Counted from the stretch's first letter, positions 8,061 to 18,058 are shown. The stretch: DNA of 64,000 nucleotides from an uncultured Clostridia bacterium (GCA_947628665.1 CANRAU010000001.1:218372-282371); one strand, 5' to 3'. Numbers and translations: made by a program. The notes: a model not told the origin generated them from the letters alone.

Positions 8061-8754
8061 GAAAAAAACGCCGATGCAGGAGTTTACCAAGGGCATTTTG
8101 CGTGAAAACCCCGTGCTGCGTTTGGTGCTCGGCACATGCCCGACGCTTGCGACGACCACCTCTCTGGAGAGCGCCATCGGCATGGGTCTTTCCGCCGCAA
8201 TCGTTTTGGTCTGTTCCAATATCGTAATTTCCGCGCTGCGCAAGGTGATCCCGCAAAAGGTACGCATCCCCTGTTACATCGTGGTCATCGCGGGCTTTGT
8301 CACCGTTGTGCAAATGCTGGTCAAAGCCTTCCTGCCCGCACTGGACGAACAGCTGGGCGTGTATTTGCCGTTGATCGTCGTCAACTGCATCATTTTGGGG
8401 CGCGCGGAGGCTTTCGCGGGCAAAAACCGCGTGCTTGTCTCGGCGCTCGACGGTCTGGGCATGGGCGTCGGCTTCACGGCGGCGCTGATCGTCATGGGCG
8501 GCGTGCGCGAACTGCTCGGATCGGGTACTTTGCTCGGCTTTTCGGTTTTGCCCGACAGCATTGCGCCTATGACCATTTTTGTGCTTGCGCCCGGCGGCTT
8601 TTTCGTGTTCGGTATGCTGATGGCCTGCGCCAATCGCCTTGCCGAACGCAAGGGAAAGCCGAAAGCCACGCTCGGCTGCATGGGCTGTCCGCTTGCCGAG
8701 ACCTGTTCTTCGGCCGAAAAAGCGGCGTGTGCCAATTTGAAGGAGGGGAAATAA
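8053..8754 (+). CDS. rnfE: Rnf complex subunit RnfE
   Basis: RnfE (233 aa) is a six-helix membrane subunit that, with RnfA, holds a buried [2Fe-2S] centre; its Cys motifs LGTCPTLA and VVNCIILG are present. The start is ATG 8053 after GGAGGTG (8039-8045). The C-terminus carries an extra soluble tail of about 30 residues with a Cys cluster, GCMGCPLAETC followed by another Cys in KAACANLKEGK, which the core family does not need. The next gene starts right after the stop. Confidence 0.95.
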   Translation: MAEKKTPMQEFTKGILRENPVLRLVLGTCPTLATTTSLESAIGMGLSAAIVLVCSNIVISALRKVIPQKVRIPCYIVVIAGFVTVVQMLVKAFLPALDEQLGVYLPLIVVNCIILGRAEAFAGKNRVLVSALDGLGMGVGFTAALIVMGGVRELLGSGTLLGFSVLPDSIAPMTIFVLAPGGFFVFGMLMACANRLAERKGKPKATLGCMGCPLAETCSSAEKAACANLKEGK

Positions 8755-9342
8755 ATGAAAATCTTCCTTTCCATTCTGCTCACGGCGATCCTCACAAACA
8801 ACTACATTCTTTCCAAATTCCTCGGCATCTGTCCGTTTTTGGGCGTTTCCAAAAAGCTCAATACGGCAGTCGGCATGAGTGCGGCGGTCATTTTCGTCAT
8901 GGTGCTTGCCACGGCCGTGACCTATCCGCTCAACACGCTGCTGGAAAATTATGGTCTCGGCTACCTGCAGACCATCGTGTTCATTTTGGTGATCGCGGGA
9001 CTTGTACAGCTCGTGGAGATCGTGCTGCGCAAATACATACCTGCGCTTTATAAGGCGCTTGGCATTTATTTGCCGCTGATTACGACCAACTGCGCGGTAC
9101 TCGGTGTGACGATCTTAAATATCGACAACGGCTACACCTTCGCGCAGTCTATGGTGAACTCTTTCGGCGCGGGCGTGGGCTTCCTGGTTGCTATGGTTAT
9201 GTTTGCGGGCGTGCGCGAACGCTTGGAATCCTGTGAAATTCCGAAGTTTTTGGAGGGCTTGCCCATCACGCTCATTGCGGCAAGTCTCGTTTCTCTTTCG
9301 TTCCTAGGCTTTTCGGGTCTGGTCGAAGGCATATTCGCGTAA
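8755..9342 (+). CDS. rnfA: Rnf complex subunit RnfA
   Basis: RnfA (195 aa) is the partner of RnfE in the membrane. It shows six hydrophobic segments and the paired Cys motifs LGICPFLG and TTNCAVLG that bind the [2Fe-2S] centre across the A/E interface. A GGAGGGGAAATA site lies immediately upstream in the end of rnfE. Length and order agree with the family. Confidence 0.96.
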   Translation: MKIFLSILLTAILTNNYILSKFLGICPFLGVSKKLNTAVGMSAAVIFVMVLATAVTYPLNTLLENYGLGYLQTIVFILVIAGLVQLVEIVLRKYIPALYKALGIYLPLITTNCAVLGVTILNIDNGYTFAQSMVNSFGAGVGFLVAMVMFAGVRERLESCEIPKFLEGLPITLIAASLVSLSFLGFSGLVEGIFA

Positions 9343-9355
9343 AGGAGGGGATGGC

Positions 9356-10174
9356 ATGAATTCCATTGTATTGGCTGTGGTTTTGGTCGCCGGGATCGGC
9401 CTTGTGGTCGGTATCGGACTTTCGGTGGCGTCCGTAGTTATGGCTGTGCCGAAGGATGAAACTGCGGAAGCCATCCGCGAGGTGCTTCCCGGTGCAAACT
9501 GCGGCGCGTGCGGCTTTTCGGGCTGCGACGGCTATGCGGTCGCGCTCTCCAAGGGCGAAACGAAGGAAACCGCCCTATGCGCTCCCGGCGGGAACGATAC
9601 GGCCAAGGCGGTCGCGGGCATTCTCGGCGTCAGCGCGGGCAACATCAAGCCCATGGCGGCAGTCGTACACTGCAACGGCGTGTCGCAGAATTCCAAGCAG
9701 GAGCTTCATTACAGCGGTGTGCAGAGCTGCGTGATGGCGACGCAGCTGTTCGGCGGGCAGAAAGCCTGCGTGTACGGCTGTCTGGGCTACGGGGACTGCG
9801 TGCGAGCCTGTCCTTATGGCGCGATCCGCATTTGCGACAACGTGGCGCGCGTGGATGCGCTTGCCTGCCGCGCGTGTAAAAAATGCGTTGCCGCTTGCCC
9901 GAAAGGGCTGATCTCTCTTGTGCCGCTGCATGAAACCAAGGCGGCGGTGCTGTGTAAGAACCATAATAAGGGCGCGTTTACCCGCAAGGAATGCAGCGCA
10001 GGCTGTATCGGCTGTATGAAGTGTACCAAGGTCTGCGAAAGCGGCGCGGTCAAGGTTGAAAACAACACCGCAAAGGTCGATTATGACGTGTGTATCGGCT
10101 GCGGAAAATGCGCGGAGGCCTGCCCCGTGGGCGCGATCCATATCCTTACGCTCGGCGGTGCGGCAGAAGCATAA
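9356..10174 (+). CDS. rnfB: Rnf complex subunit RnfB (ferredoxin-type)
   Basis: RnfB (272 aa) is thought to take electrons from reduced ferredoxin. It has an N-terminal membrane helix (residues 3-30), the Fe-S domain with Cys49/52/57/75, and a long ferredoxin-like part with further Cys clusters at 138-152, 171-181, 213-227 and 246-256, in keeping with several [4Fe-4S] clusters. The start is ATG 9356 after AAGGAGGGG; an ATG five bases earlier stops at once. It closes the operon, followed by a terminator at 10213-10246. Confidence 0.96.
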   Translation: MNSIVLAVVLVAGIGLVVGIGLSVASVVMAVPKDETAEAIREVLPGANCGACGFSGCDGYAVALSKGETKETALCAPGGNDTAKAVAGILGVSAGNIKPMAAVVHCNGVSQNSKQELHYSGVQSCVMATQLFGGQKACVYGCLGYGDCVRACPYGAIRICDNVARVDALACRACKKCVAACPKGLISLVPLHETKAAVLCKNHNKGAFTRKECSAGCIGCMKCTKVCESGAVKVENNTAKVDYDVCIGCGKCAEACPVGAIHILTLGGAAEA

Positions 10175-10175
10175 A

Positions 10176-10209
10176 ACAAGATACGATATGCGACAAGATA
10201 CGATATGCG
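10176..10209. repeat. 17-bp tandem duplication after rnfB
   Basis: The unit ACAAGATACGATATGCG occurs twice, at 10176-10192 and 10193-10209, just after the rnfB stop. It has no visible function and looks like a recent local duplication. Confidence 0.8.
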
Positions 10210-10212
10210 GAA

Positions 10213-10246
10213 AACCGCGGCGGGGAAGCCCGTCGCGGTTCTTTTA
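10213..10246. terminator. Bidirectional terminator between rnfB and the Cys-rich small gene
   Basis: AACCGCGGCGGG (10213-10224) pairs with CCCGTCGCGGTT (10229-10240) with one G-U pair, loop GAAG. CTTTTAT follows on the plus strand and TTTTCC on the minus strand. Confidence 0.85.
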
Positions 10247-10260
10247 TACGTTATGGTGCT

Positions 10261-10407
10261 TTAGTTGCATCCGCATCCGCAGCCACAGCCGTTATTGTTG
10301 TTGTCGCATCCACAGCCACAGCCGTTGTTGTTATCCGCCGCAAGCAGGATGATGATGATAATGAGGATCAAAAGACCGTTGTTGCCGAAACCACTGCAAA
10401 GATTCAT
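10261..10407 (-). CDS. Small Cys-Gly-rich membrane-type protein (48 aa)
   Basis: This gene starts at ATG (10407-10405) behind a strong AAAGGAGGA site (complement of 10414-10422) and stops at TAA (10263-10261). The product begins MNLCSGFGNNG, then a very hydrophobic stretch LLILIIIIILLAA, then Asn/Asp spacers and two CGCGC-type blocks with seven of its eight Cys in the last 19 residues. It resembles the small high-cysteine proteins of clostridial spores (chorion-like high-cysteine family), but I cannot assign it with certainty. A sigma-K-like promoter motif lies 75-100 bases upstream. Roles in a spore layer or in metal binding are possible. Confidence 0.75.
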   Translation of the reverse strand: MNLCSGFGNNGLLILIIIIILLAADNNNGCGCGCDNNNNGCGCGCGCN

Positions 10408-10481
10408 GAAATGTCCTCCTTTCCCGGGGTAGTTAAAGCCGTCGGGCGAGGCTGACCTCGTTTTTTCCCGCGCTTCATTAC

Positions 10482-10508
10482 CATACTATGCTGTCTGCAA
10501 AAATCGGT
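10482..10508 (-). promoter_or_regulatory. Sigma-K-like promoter of the Cys-rich small gene
   Basis: On the minus strand AC (10508-10507) is followed after 16 bases by CATAGTATG (10490-10482), close to the sigma-K pattern AC-N16/17-CATANNNTA, with one mismatch at the end. This fits a late mother-cell gene but is a weak motif by itself. Confidence 0.4.
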
Positions 10509-10646
10509 TCATAAAAGCCATTTTCTTTTTAAGTCCGAAGCTATAGAACTGTGGGAAATCAGAAAATCATATAAAATCAAGAGAAAACAGGAGAAATTCA
10601 GAGAAAAATTCTACTTGGGCGTACAAATCGAAATGCCGAAATCAAT

Positions 10647-10727
10647 TTTGACCTTTTTTGACTTTTGACTTTGGAAGATTTTTGGGTATAATAAAAACCG
10701 TAAAAGTCAAAGATAGTCAAAGTCAAA
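10647..10727 (+). promoter_or_regulatory. ctsR promoter with two CtsR operators
   Basis: The -35 TTGACT (10665-10670) and -10 TATAAT (10687-10692) are 16 bases apart. Upstream lies the inverted heptad pair TTTGACC-TTT-TTTGACT (10647-10663) plus a third TTTGACT (10664-10670) that contains the -35. Downstream lies AGTCAAA-GAT-AGTCAAA (10705-10721) with an overlapping third AGTCAAA (10721-10727). Both match the known CtsR operator A/GGTCAAA-NAN-A/GGTCAAA. The operon should be strongly repressed by its own first product and released by heat or protein stress. Confidence 0.9.
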
Positions 10728-10768
10728 AATCCCATACCGAAAGGCGCAGGGCAAGGGGTGAAAACAGG

Positions 10769-11218
10769 ATGAATTTAAGCAAAGAGATCGCCGATTTGAT
10801 CGTGCAGATGCTTGCGGAAAACGGTACTGTCGAAATCCGACGCAACGATTTGGCGGAGCGGCTCGGCTGCGTACCCAGTCAGATCAATTACGTTTTGTCG
10901 TCGCGTTTCACGCCCGAACACGGGTATATCGTGGAAAGCCGGCGCGGGGGCGGCGGGTACATCAAAATCACCCGCGTGACATACAATTATGAAGCGCTGA
11001 AAATGCATTTGATCAATTCCATAGGCGACGCGGTCGATGAAAAGACCTGCCGCGCACATTTGCAAAATCTGTGCGCAAACGGTCTGCTTTCCCAAAAGGA
11101 GGCGTCCATTATGGCGGCGGCGCTCTGCGAGAACGCCTACCGCGACATTCCGCAGGCACAGCGCAACATGGTGCGCGCTGCGGTATTCAAGCAAATGCTT
11201 TTGGTATCCATGGCATAG
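10769..11218 (+). CDS. ctsR: Heat-shock repressor CtsR
   Basis: CtsR (149 aa) represses clp genes through direct heptad repeats. The start is ATG 10769 (MNLSKEIADLIVQML); the open frame upstream covers the operators and is not coding. The N-terminal winged helix-turn-helix contains RLGCVPSQINYVLSSRF and the glycine-rich wing SRRGGGGYIKITR (about residues 56-68), which senses heat in the family. The C-terminal dimer/McsA-McsB-binding part follows. It is first in the ctsR-mcsA-mcsB-clpC operon and has its own operators upstream. Confidence 0.96.
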   Translation: MNLSKEIADLIVQMLAENGTVEIRRNDLAERLGCVPSQINYVLSSRFTPEHGYIVESRRGGGGYIKITRVTYNYEALKMHLINSIGDAVDEKTCRAHLQNLCANGLLSQKEASIMAAALCENAYRDIPQAQRNMVRAAVFKQMLLVSMA

Positions 11219-11263
11219 ATTTATGAGAAACAGGGTCAACCTGCAAGTAAGGAGTGTATCGAT

Positions 11264-11773
11264 ATGTTATGTCAAAATTGCGGAAAACATGAAGCGACTA
11301 CCCACATCAAGCGGATCGTCAACGGCGAATCCAACGAAGTGCATTTGTGCGCGGACTGTGCGAAAAGTTTGGGGTATTCGGGAAGTTTTTCCGATTTCGG
11401 ATTCAGCTTTTCCGATATGCTAAGCTCCTTTTTCGAGCCTGCGGCGATTGGGTCTTTCAGCAACAGCGTCCTGCGCTGTGAAAAATGCGGCAGTTCCTTT
11501 AACGACATCGTCAAAAGCGGAAAGGTCGGCTGTCGGGACTGCTACGAGACCTTTTACGATAAGCTGATGCCGTCCATCGAGCGCATCCACGGCCGCACGC
11601 GGCACGAGGGGAAGATCGCCAACGGCTCGCCCGAGCAAAAGGCGAACGCGAAAATCGAGGAATTGAAAGAGCAGCTGCAGGCGGCTGTCAATTTGCAGGA
11701 TTATGAGACGGCGGCAAAGCTGCGCGACGAAATCAAAGCGTTGGAACAGGAAGGGGGCAAGAACAATGGCTAA
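11264..11773 (+). CDS. mcsA: McsA, zinc-finger activator of McsB
   Basis: McsA (169 aa) activates the arginine kinase McsB. Two CxxC zinc-finger pairs are visible: Cys3/Cys6 with Cys29/Cys32, and Cys72/Cys75 with Cys90/Cys93. A UVR-type helical hairpin (NLQDYETAAKLRDEIKALEQE) ends the protein. AAGGAG lies 10 bases upstream of ATG 11264. The stop overlaps the mcsB start by 8 bases. Confidence 0.94.
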   Translation: MLCQNCGKHEATTHIKRIVNGESNEVHLCADCAKSLGYSGSFSDFGFSFSDMLSSFFEPAAIGSFSNSVLRCEKCGSSFNDIVKSGKVGCRDCYETFYDKLMPSIERIHGRTRHEGKIANGSPEQKANAKIEELKEQLQAAVNLQDYETAAKLRDEIKALEQEGGKNNG

Positions 11774-12770
11774 ATGGTATCTCGGAGAGGGCGAACAAAG
11801 CGACGTGGCCATCAGCACGCGCATAAGGCTGGCGCGCAATTTGGCGGACTATCCGTTCCCTGCGCGGCTGGATACCAAATCCCGCATCGCGGTCAACGAA
11901 CGTATCCGCGACGCCGTACCGCAGGCGGCGAATTTGCACTATATCGAAATGAAAACGCTTACGCAGTCGCAAATCGTGTCTATGGCGGAGCGGCATTTGA
12001 TCAGTCCCGAATTCGCATCCTCCTCGGACGGTCGTGCGCTGATGCTGTCCGACAGCGAAGAGATCAGCATTATGCTCAATGAGGAGGATCACATCCGCCT
12101 GCAGGTGATGAAGCCCGGCCTGGCGCTTTCGGAGGCCTACACGCTGGCGGATCGTTTGGACACCGCCATCAACGAGCGCGTCACGTTTGCGTTCGATGAA
12201 CGGCTCGGGTATCTGACCCAATGTCCGACCAACCTCGGCACGGGAATGCGCGCGTCGGTGATGCTGCATTTGCCCGCGTTGACGGCGTTAAATCGCATAC
12301 AGCCCCTTGCCGCCACCGTGTCCAAGCTCGGTCTGACCATTCGCGGCGCATACGGTGAGGGCAGCGCGCCTATGGGCGATCTGTATCAATTGAGCAATCA
12401 GGTGACGCTCGGTATTTCCGAAAAAGCGGCGATCGAAAACCTCAAAACCATTGTTTTGCAGTTGGCGGCACAGGAACGCGCCGCGCGCACGGAGTTTTTG
12501 AAGGACTTAGAGACCGAGGATATGATTTACAGAGCATACGGGATATTGAAATCGGCAAGACTATTAAATACCAAAGAATTTATGCAGTTGATCTCCCGCG
12601 TGCGCATGGGCGCGGTCGGGGGACTGCTGCCAATCGACCCGAAACGCATCAACGAACTGATGGTGTCTCTCCAGCCCGCGGGTCTGAATACAAAAGCGGG
12701 CAGAACTTTGGATGCGCGCGAGCGTGACGAGCTGCGTGCAAAATGCGTTCGGGAGGGACTGGACGCATAA
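11766..12770 (+). CDS. mcsB: Protein arginine kinase McsB
   Basis: McsB (334 aa) phosphorylates arginines of damaged proteins and marks them for ClpCP. It shows the ATP:guanido phosphotransferase core, with the N-terminal STRIRLARNL phosphate-contact segment and CPTNLGTGMRASVMLHLP around residue 153. The start is ATG 11766 (MAKWYLGEGEQ), within the end of mcsA, after GGAAGGGGG. Length is slightly shorter than the B. subtilis protein, otherwise ordinary. Confidence 0.95.
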   Translation: MAKWYLGEGEQSDVAISTRIRLARNLADYPFPARLDTKSRIAVNERIRDAVPQAANLHYIEMKTLTQSQIVSMAERHLISPEFASSSDGRALMLSDSEEISIMLNEEDHIRLQVMKPGLALSEAYTLADRLDTAINERVTFAFDERLGYLTQCPTNLGTGMRASVMLHLPALTALNRIQPLAATVSKLGLTIRGAYGEGSAPMGDLYQLSNQVTLGISEKAAIENLKTIVLQLAAQERAARTEFLKDLETEDMIYRAYGILKSARLLNTKEFMQLISRVRMGAVGGLLPIDPKRINELMVSLQPAGLNTKAGRTLDARERDELRAKCVREGLDA

Positions 12771-12800
12771 ATTCCGTCTTTCGGAAAGGATGGATGAATC

Positions 12801-15272
<2,472 letters not shown>

Positions 15273-15273
15273 A

Positions 15274-15290
15274 ATGCAACGCATTTTTCC
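15274..15290 (+). terminator. Weak terminator after clpC
   Basis: AAATGC-AAC-GCATTT followed by TT directly after the clpC stop is a short, weak hairpin. Full termination of the operon may rely on the stronger hairpin at 15348-15394. Confidence 0.35.
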
Positions 15291-15291
15291 C

Positions 15292-15346
15292 TTGACATTT
15301 TCTCAAAAATCCCTATAATAGAATATGCAAGGCGAACAAATGTTCG
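15292..15346 (+). promoter_or_regulatory. Sigma-A promoter with a LexA (SOS) box
   Basis: The -35 TTGACA (15292-15297) and -10 TATAAT (15314-15319) are perfect consensus boxes 16 bases apart. Centred 20 bases after the -10 is CGAAC-AAAT-GTTCG (15333-15346), a perfect match to the Gram-positive LexA operator CGAAC-N4-GTTCG. A repressor bound here would block early elongation or promoter escape, so the following cassette should be switched on by DNA damage. Confidence 0.8.
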
Positions 15347-15347
15347 A

Positions 15348-15394
15348 CAACACCTATCGAAGAAGGCTTCTTCGTATAGGTGTTGTTTTATTTT
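15348..15394 (+). terminator. Intrinsic terminator or attenuator inside the cassette leader
   Basis: CAACACCTAT-CGAAGAAG (15348-15365) pairs with CTTCTTCG-T-ATAGGTGTTG (15367-15385), one bulged T, followed by TTTTATTTT (15386-15394). It lies between the SOS-boxed promoter and the first gene of the cassette (ATG 15417). It may be the real end of the clpC operon that the promoter has to read through, or a true attenuator. Confidence 0.8.
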
Positions 15395-15416
15395 CCGAAA
15401 AAGAAAGGAGTATGCC

Positions 15417-15842
15417 ATGCAGGATCATGCAATAGACGCGCCGATCCCCCTGACGGACGGGGAGTACCAGTTCCTTACCGATACGCTCGAACCGCTCACG
15501 AGAAAAGAGCTGCAAAACGGTGCGGCGGCACGATTTGTGGTCAAAAGCCGCAGCGAAACGCTTCGTCGGCTTGTGCGCTGCGTATTTGAGCAGGAGCTGA
15601 CCGACGAGGAGCGCGCGGTGGCGCAGCTGCTGCTTCTCGACGAACAGAGCATTGCCGAAGCGACTCGCCGTTTCGGGCTGTCGCGGAAACGGGTCTGCAC
15701 CCTGTCCGACAAGGCCGAGAAAAAACTGCAAGCCTATCTCAAATATCCGTTTTTAATGGATTTCAGCTTGCTGTGTCCGTCGAAATCTTTTTTAAACACC
15801 TTACAGAAATACGGAGGCGCTTATGAAGCAAAATGTCATTGA
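15417..15842 (+). CDS. Sigma-70 region 4-like DNA-binding protein of phage-type cassette
   Basis: This 141-aa protein has a helix-turn-helix like sigma region 4: EERAVAQLLLLDEQSIAEATRRF continues into GLSRKRVCTLSDKAEKKLQ (about residues 62-105). The N-terminal 60 residues are charged and without known motif, and no sigma region 2 is present. AAAGGAG precedes ATG 15417 by 6 bases. It is the first gene after the SOS-boxed promoter and terminator and overlaps the next gene by 20 bases. It resembles the small sigma-like or ArpU-like late regulators of phages; regulation of its own cassette is an inference. Confidence 0.6.
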   Translation: MQDHAIDAPIPLTDGEYQFLTDTLEPLTRKELQNGAAARFVVKSRSETLRRLVRCVFEQELTDEERAVAQLLLLDEQSIAEATRRFGLSRKRVCTLSDKAEKKLQAYLKYPFLMDFSLLCPSKSFLNTLQKYGGAYEAKCH

Positions 15843-16860
15843 AATTGCGGTTTCGCCCGAATCCGCCGCCGAGCAGGAGGCACAGGCGGGCGTTATGTAT
15901 GAACACAACGCCACGGCGGTTCGGTTCGTGATTGACGAAGCGTATGTACAGTCCGGCTATCGCTATTATGTCGAATTCGTCACCGTGAACGGTGTGTCGA
16001 GAACGGCATATCTCAACCCCGAAGCGGGCAAATTGGAGGTCTCCCTGCCGCTTGAGGTGACCTCGCAAATGACGGCGCTGTGCGTTTTGAATATCGTACA
16101 GATCGCCGAAAACGGCAAGACCGAGCTTTTGGTAAAGGCTTCTCGCGTGCGGCTGTATTTTTCCGTCCTGGAAAATACGGATAAGCAGATCGACGCCGAT
16201 CATGCCTTTTCGGTCAACACGCTGCTGGAAGCCATAGAAAAAGGCACGTTCAAGGGCGACAAGGGCGATAGAGGGGAGCGCGGCCCTAAAGGCGACAAGG
16301 GTGACAAGGGTGACCCGGGCGTTCCCGTGGACGCGAAGGTGACCGAGACTTCCCCAAATCCCGTTTCGTCCGCGGGATTGTATTCGTTTGTCGGCGGCAG
16401 AACGGAACGTTTGATCGCGGAGCTGACCGTAGGCCCCGAGGGCTACCCCGGCGAGTATATTGTTGCAGCGGATGTGAACGGCAAAGCCTTTTCTCTGCAA
16501 TCTGTCCGAATTTACGGAAAGCTGATTTATGAGCCGGGCGAAAATCCGATCCGTCTGCGTATCCGAACGAATCAGGGTTCTCGGTTTCTCGCGCGTATCA
16601 ACGATGTGAAGGAAAAGGGGGAAGTGTGCTTCTTCTGCCATGCATATAACGCGAAGGACTTCATGACGGCGAGCGAAACGATCTACGGCAAAGGCGGACA
16701 GGGCATAGAGGTGCATGAAGTCCATCCAACGATCTGCACCACATACACGAAGCCCATGGAAAACTTTTACATCGGGATCTATTATTCCAATGAATACATG
16801 AATTGGCTTCCGCTCAAAGAAGGGTCGAAAATCGTCATTACGGGGGTGGATTCAAATTGA
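15823..16860 (+). CDS. Phage baseplate/tail-fibre-like protein with collagen-like repeat
   Basis: This 345-aa protein has an N-terminal domain (about 1-120) that resembles the N-terminal domain of BppU-type phage baseplate proteins, then a short helix, then seven Gly-X-Y triplets at residues 145-165 (GDKGDRGERGPKGDKGDKGD), then a C-terminal domain of about 170 residues of beta type with no motif I can name. Short collagen-like stems are common in phage fibres, where they trimerise the shaft. It starts at ATG 15823 after ACGGAGG. No other tail gene is nearby, so it is either a fibre of a defective tail or a domesticated surface protein. Confidence 0.65.
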   Translation: MKQNVIEIAVSPESAAEQEAQAGVMYEHNATAVRFVIDEAYVQSGYRYYVEFVTVNGVSRTAYLNPEAGKLEVSLPLEVTSQMTALCVLNIVQIAENGKTELLVKASRVRLYFSVLENTDKQIDADHAFSVNTLLEAIEKGTFKGDKGDRGERGPKGDKGDKGDPGVPVDAKVTETSPNPVSSAGLYSFVGGRTERLIAELTVGPEGYPGEYIVAADVNGKAFSLQSVRIYGKLIYEPGENPIRLRIRTNQGSRFLARINDVKEKGEVCFFCHAYNAKDFMTASETIYGKGGQGIEVHEVHPTICTTYTKPMENFYIGIYYSNEYMNWLPLKEGSKIVITGVDSN

Positions 16861-16977
16861 ATGTGCCATTTACATCCTGTGAGCGGGCGTCCGTGCGGAA
16901 AAAAGCCGTACATTTTGCCCGCAATTCCGTCGATAAAATGCAGGCAAATCAATATACTGTATTGTCGGGTGATTTGC

Positions 16978-17205
16978 GTGACGCCTGAAATATGGGTCGC
17001 TGTTCTCTCCTTTATGGGTACGCTTGCGGGCAGCGCCGCAGGCATCCTTGCGAGCGCGCGCCTGGTCAACTATCGGATCGGACAGCTGGAAAAAAAGGTC
17101 GATCGGCATAACCATTTTGCCGAGCGCATCCCGCTTTTGGAAGAGCGGATCAAGATTTTATCGGAAAAAGCAGAACACACAGAAAGGAAAGATGTGTATG
17201 AGTAA
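16978..17205 (+). CDS. XhlA-like small membrane protein of a lysis cassette
   Basis: The likely start is GTG 16978, giving a 75-aa protein that begins MTPEIWVAVLSF, with one membrane segment (about residues 5-24) and then a coiled-coil tail with QLEKKVDRHNHFAERIPLLE. This is the usual build of XhlA/hemolysin-like proteins beside phage holins. Other possible starts are GTG 16969 and ATG 16861; the longer N-terminus is rich in Cys and Pro and unlike the family, and no start has a good ribosome site. The stop lies after the start of the lysozyme gene (8-base overlap). Confidence 0.65.
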   Translation: MTPEIWVAVLSFMGTLAGSAAGILASARLVNYRIGQLEKKVDRHNHFAERIPLLEERIKILSEKAEHTERKDVYE

Positions 17206-18058
17206 AGGTATAGACGTCAGTCGGTATCAAGGCGAGATCGACTGGAAAAAGGTCAAGGCATCCGGCGTACAGTTTGCCATGCTGCGCGCGGGCTACGGGC
17301 GTTTTGATGCGCAAAAGGACGCGCAGTTCGAGCGCAATTACAAGGAAGCAAAGGCGGTCGGTATTCCCGTCGGCGCATATCTCTACAGCTATGCCAAAAG
17401 CGTAGAGGACGCACGCAACGAGGCGAAGGTATTTTTGCAGTGGGTCAAGGGCAAGCAGTTCGCGTACCCGCTGGCATTTGACGTAGAGGAAGCCGAGCAG
17501 GCGCAAAAAGGCAAGCAGTTTGTTTCGGATATAATCCGCGCTTTTTGCGAGACCGTGGAGCAGGCGGGATACTATGTGTGCATTTACGCCAACAAATACT
17601 GGCTCGACAACTACATTGATGCAGACTGCAAAAAACGGTATGACGTTTGGGTCGCACAATGGGCAAAAACAAACACCTATAACGGCGCTTACGGGATGTG
17701 GCAATACACCTCGGACGGCGCGGTATCGGGTATTTCGGGGCGTGTGGATCTGGACGAGAGCTATAAGGATTACCCGTCCATTATACGCAAAAACGGCTTA
17801 AACGGATTCCCAAAAGCCGCGACGCCGAACCCGGGTGCGCCGTTCACGCCGCGCATGATGGTGACGCTCGAAAAAACGCCTCTGTATGTGTCCGCGACGG
17901 CAAAAACGCCCGCCGCACGCAAAAGCGGAACGTATTATATCTATGACGGCATCGAGATCAACGGGCGGTATCGCATTACGGTTTCGCCGGAACGCGCGCT
18001 GAAAACGCCCATCGGTGAAAATGTCACGGGCTATGTAGACAAAAAGGATTTAAGATAA
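17198..18058 (+). CDS. GH25 lysozyme (endolysin) with C-terminal SH3-like domain
   Basis: This 286-aa enzyme cuts the glycan strands of peptidoglycan. The start is ATG 17198 (MSKGIDVSRYQG), 9 bases after AAAGGA. The GH25 catalytic acids are visible: Asp6 (GIDVSRYQG), Asp95 and Glu97 (AFDVEE) and Asp184 (GRVDLDESY). Residues about 218-286 look like an SH3-type wall-binding domain. There is no signal peptide, so release depends on the holin encoded next, as for phage endolysins. Confidence 0.92.
   Translation: MSKGIDVSRYQGEIDWKKVKASGVQFAMLRAGYGRFDAQKDAQFERNYKEAKAVGIPVGAYLYSYAKSVEDARNEAKVFLQWVKGKQFAYPLAFDVEEAEQAQKGKQFVSDIIRAFCETVEQAGYYVCIYANKYWLDNYIDADCKKRYDVWVAQWAKTNTYNGAYGMWQYTSDGAVSGISGRVDLDESYKDYPSIIRKNGLNGFPKAATPNPGAPFTPRMMVTLEKTPLYVSATAKTPAARKSGTYYIYDGIEINGRYRITVSPERALKTPIGENVTGYVDKKDLR

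Noticed and set aside
16861..16977. N-terminal extension of the XhlA-like protein (MCHLHPVSGRPCG...).
   Set aside because: It is unlike the family; the usual start MTPEIWV fits GTG 16978, though neither start has a strong ribosome site.
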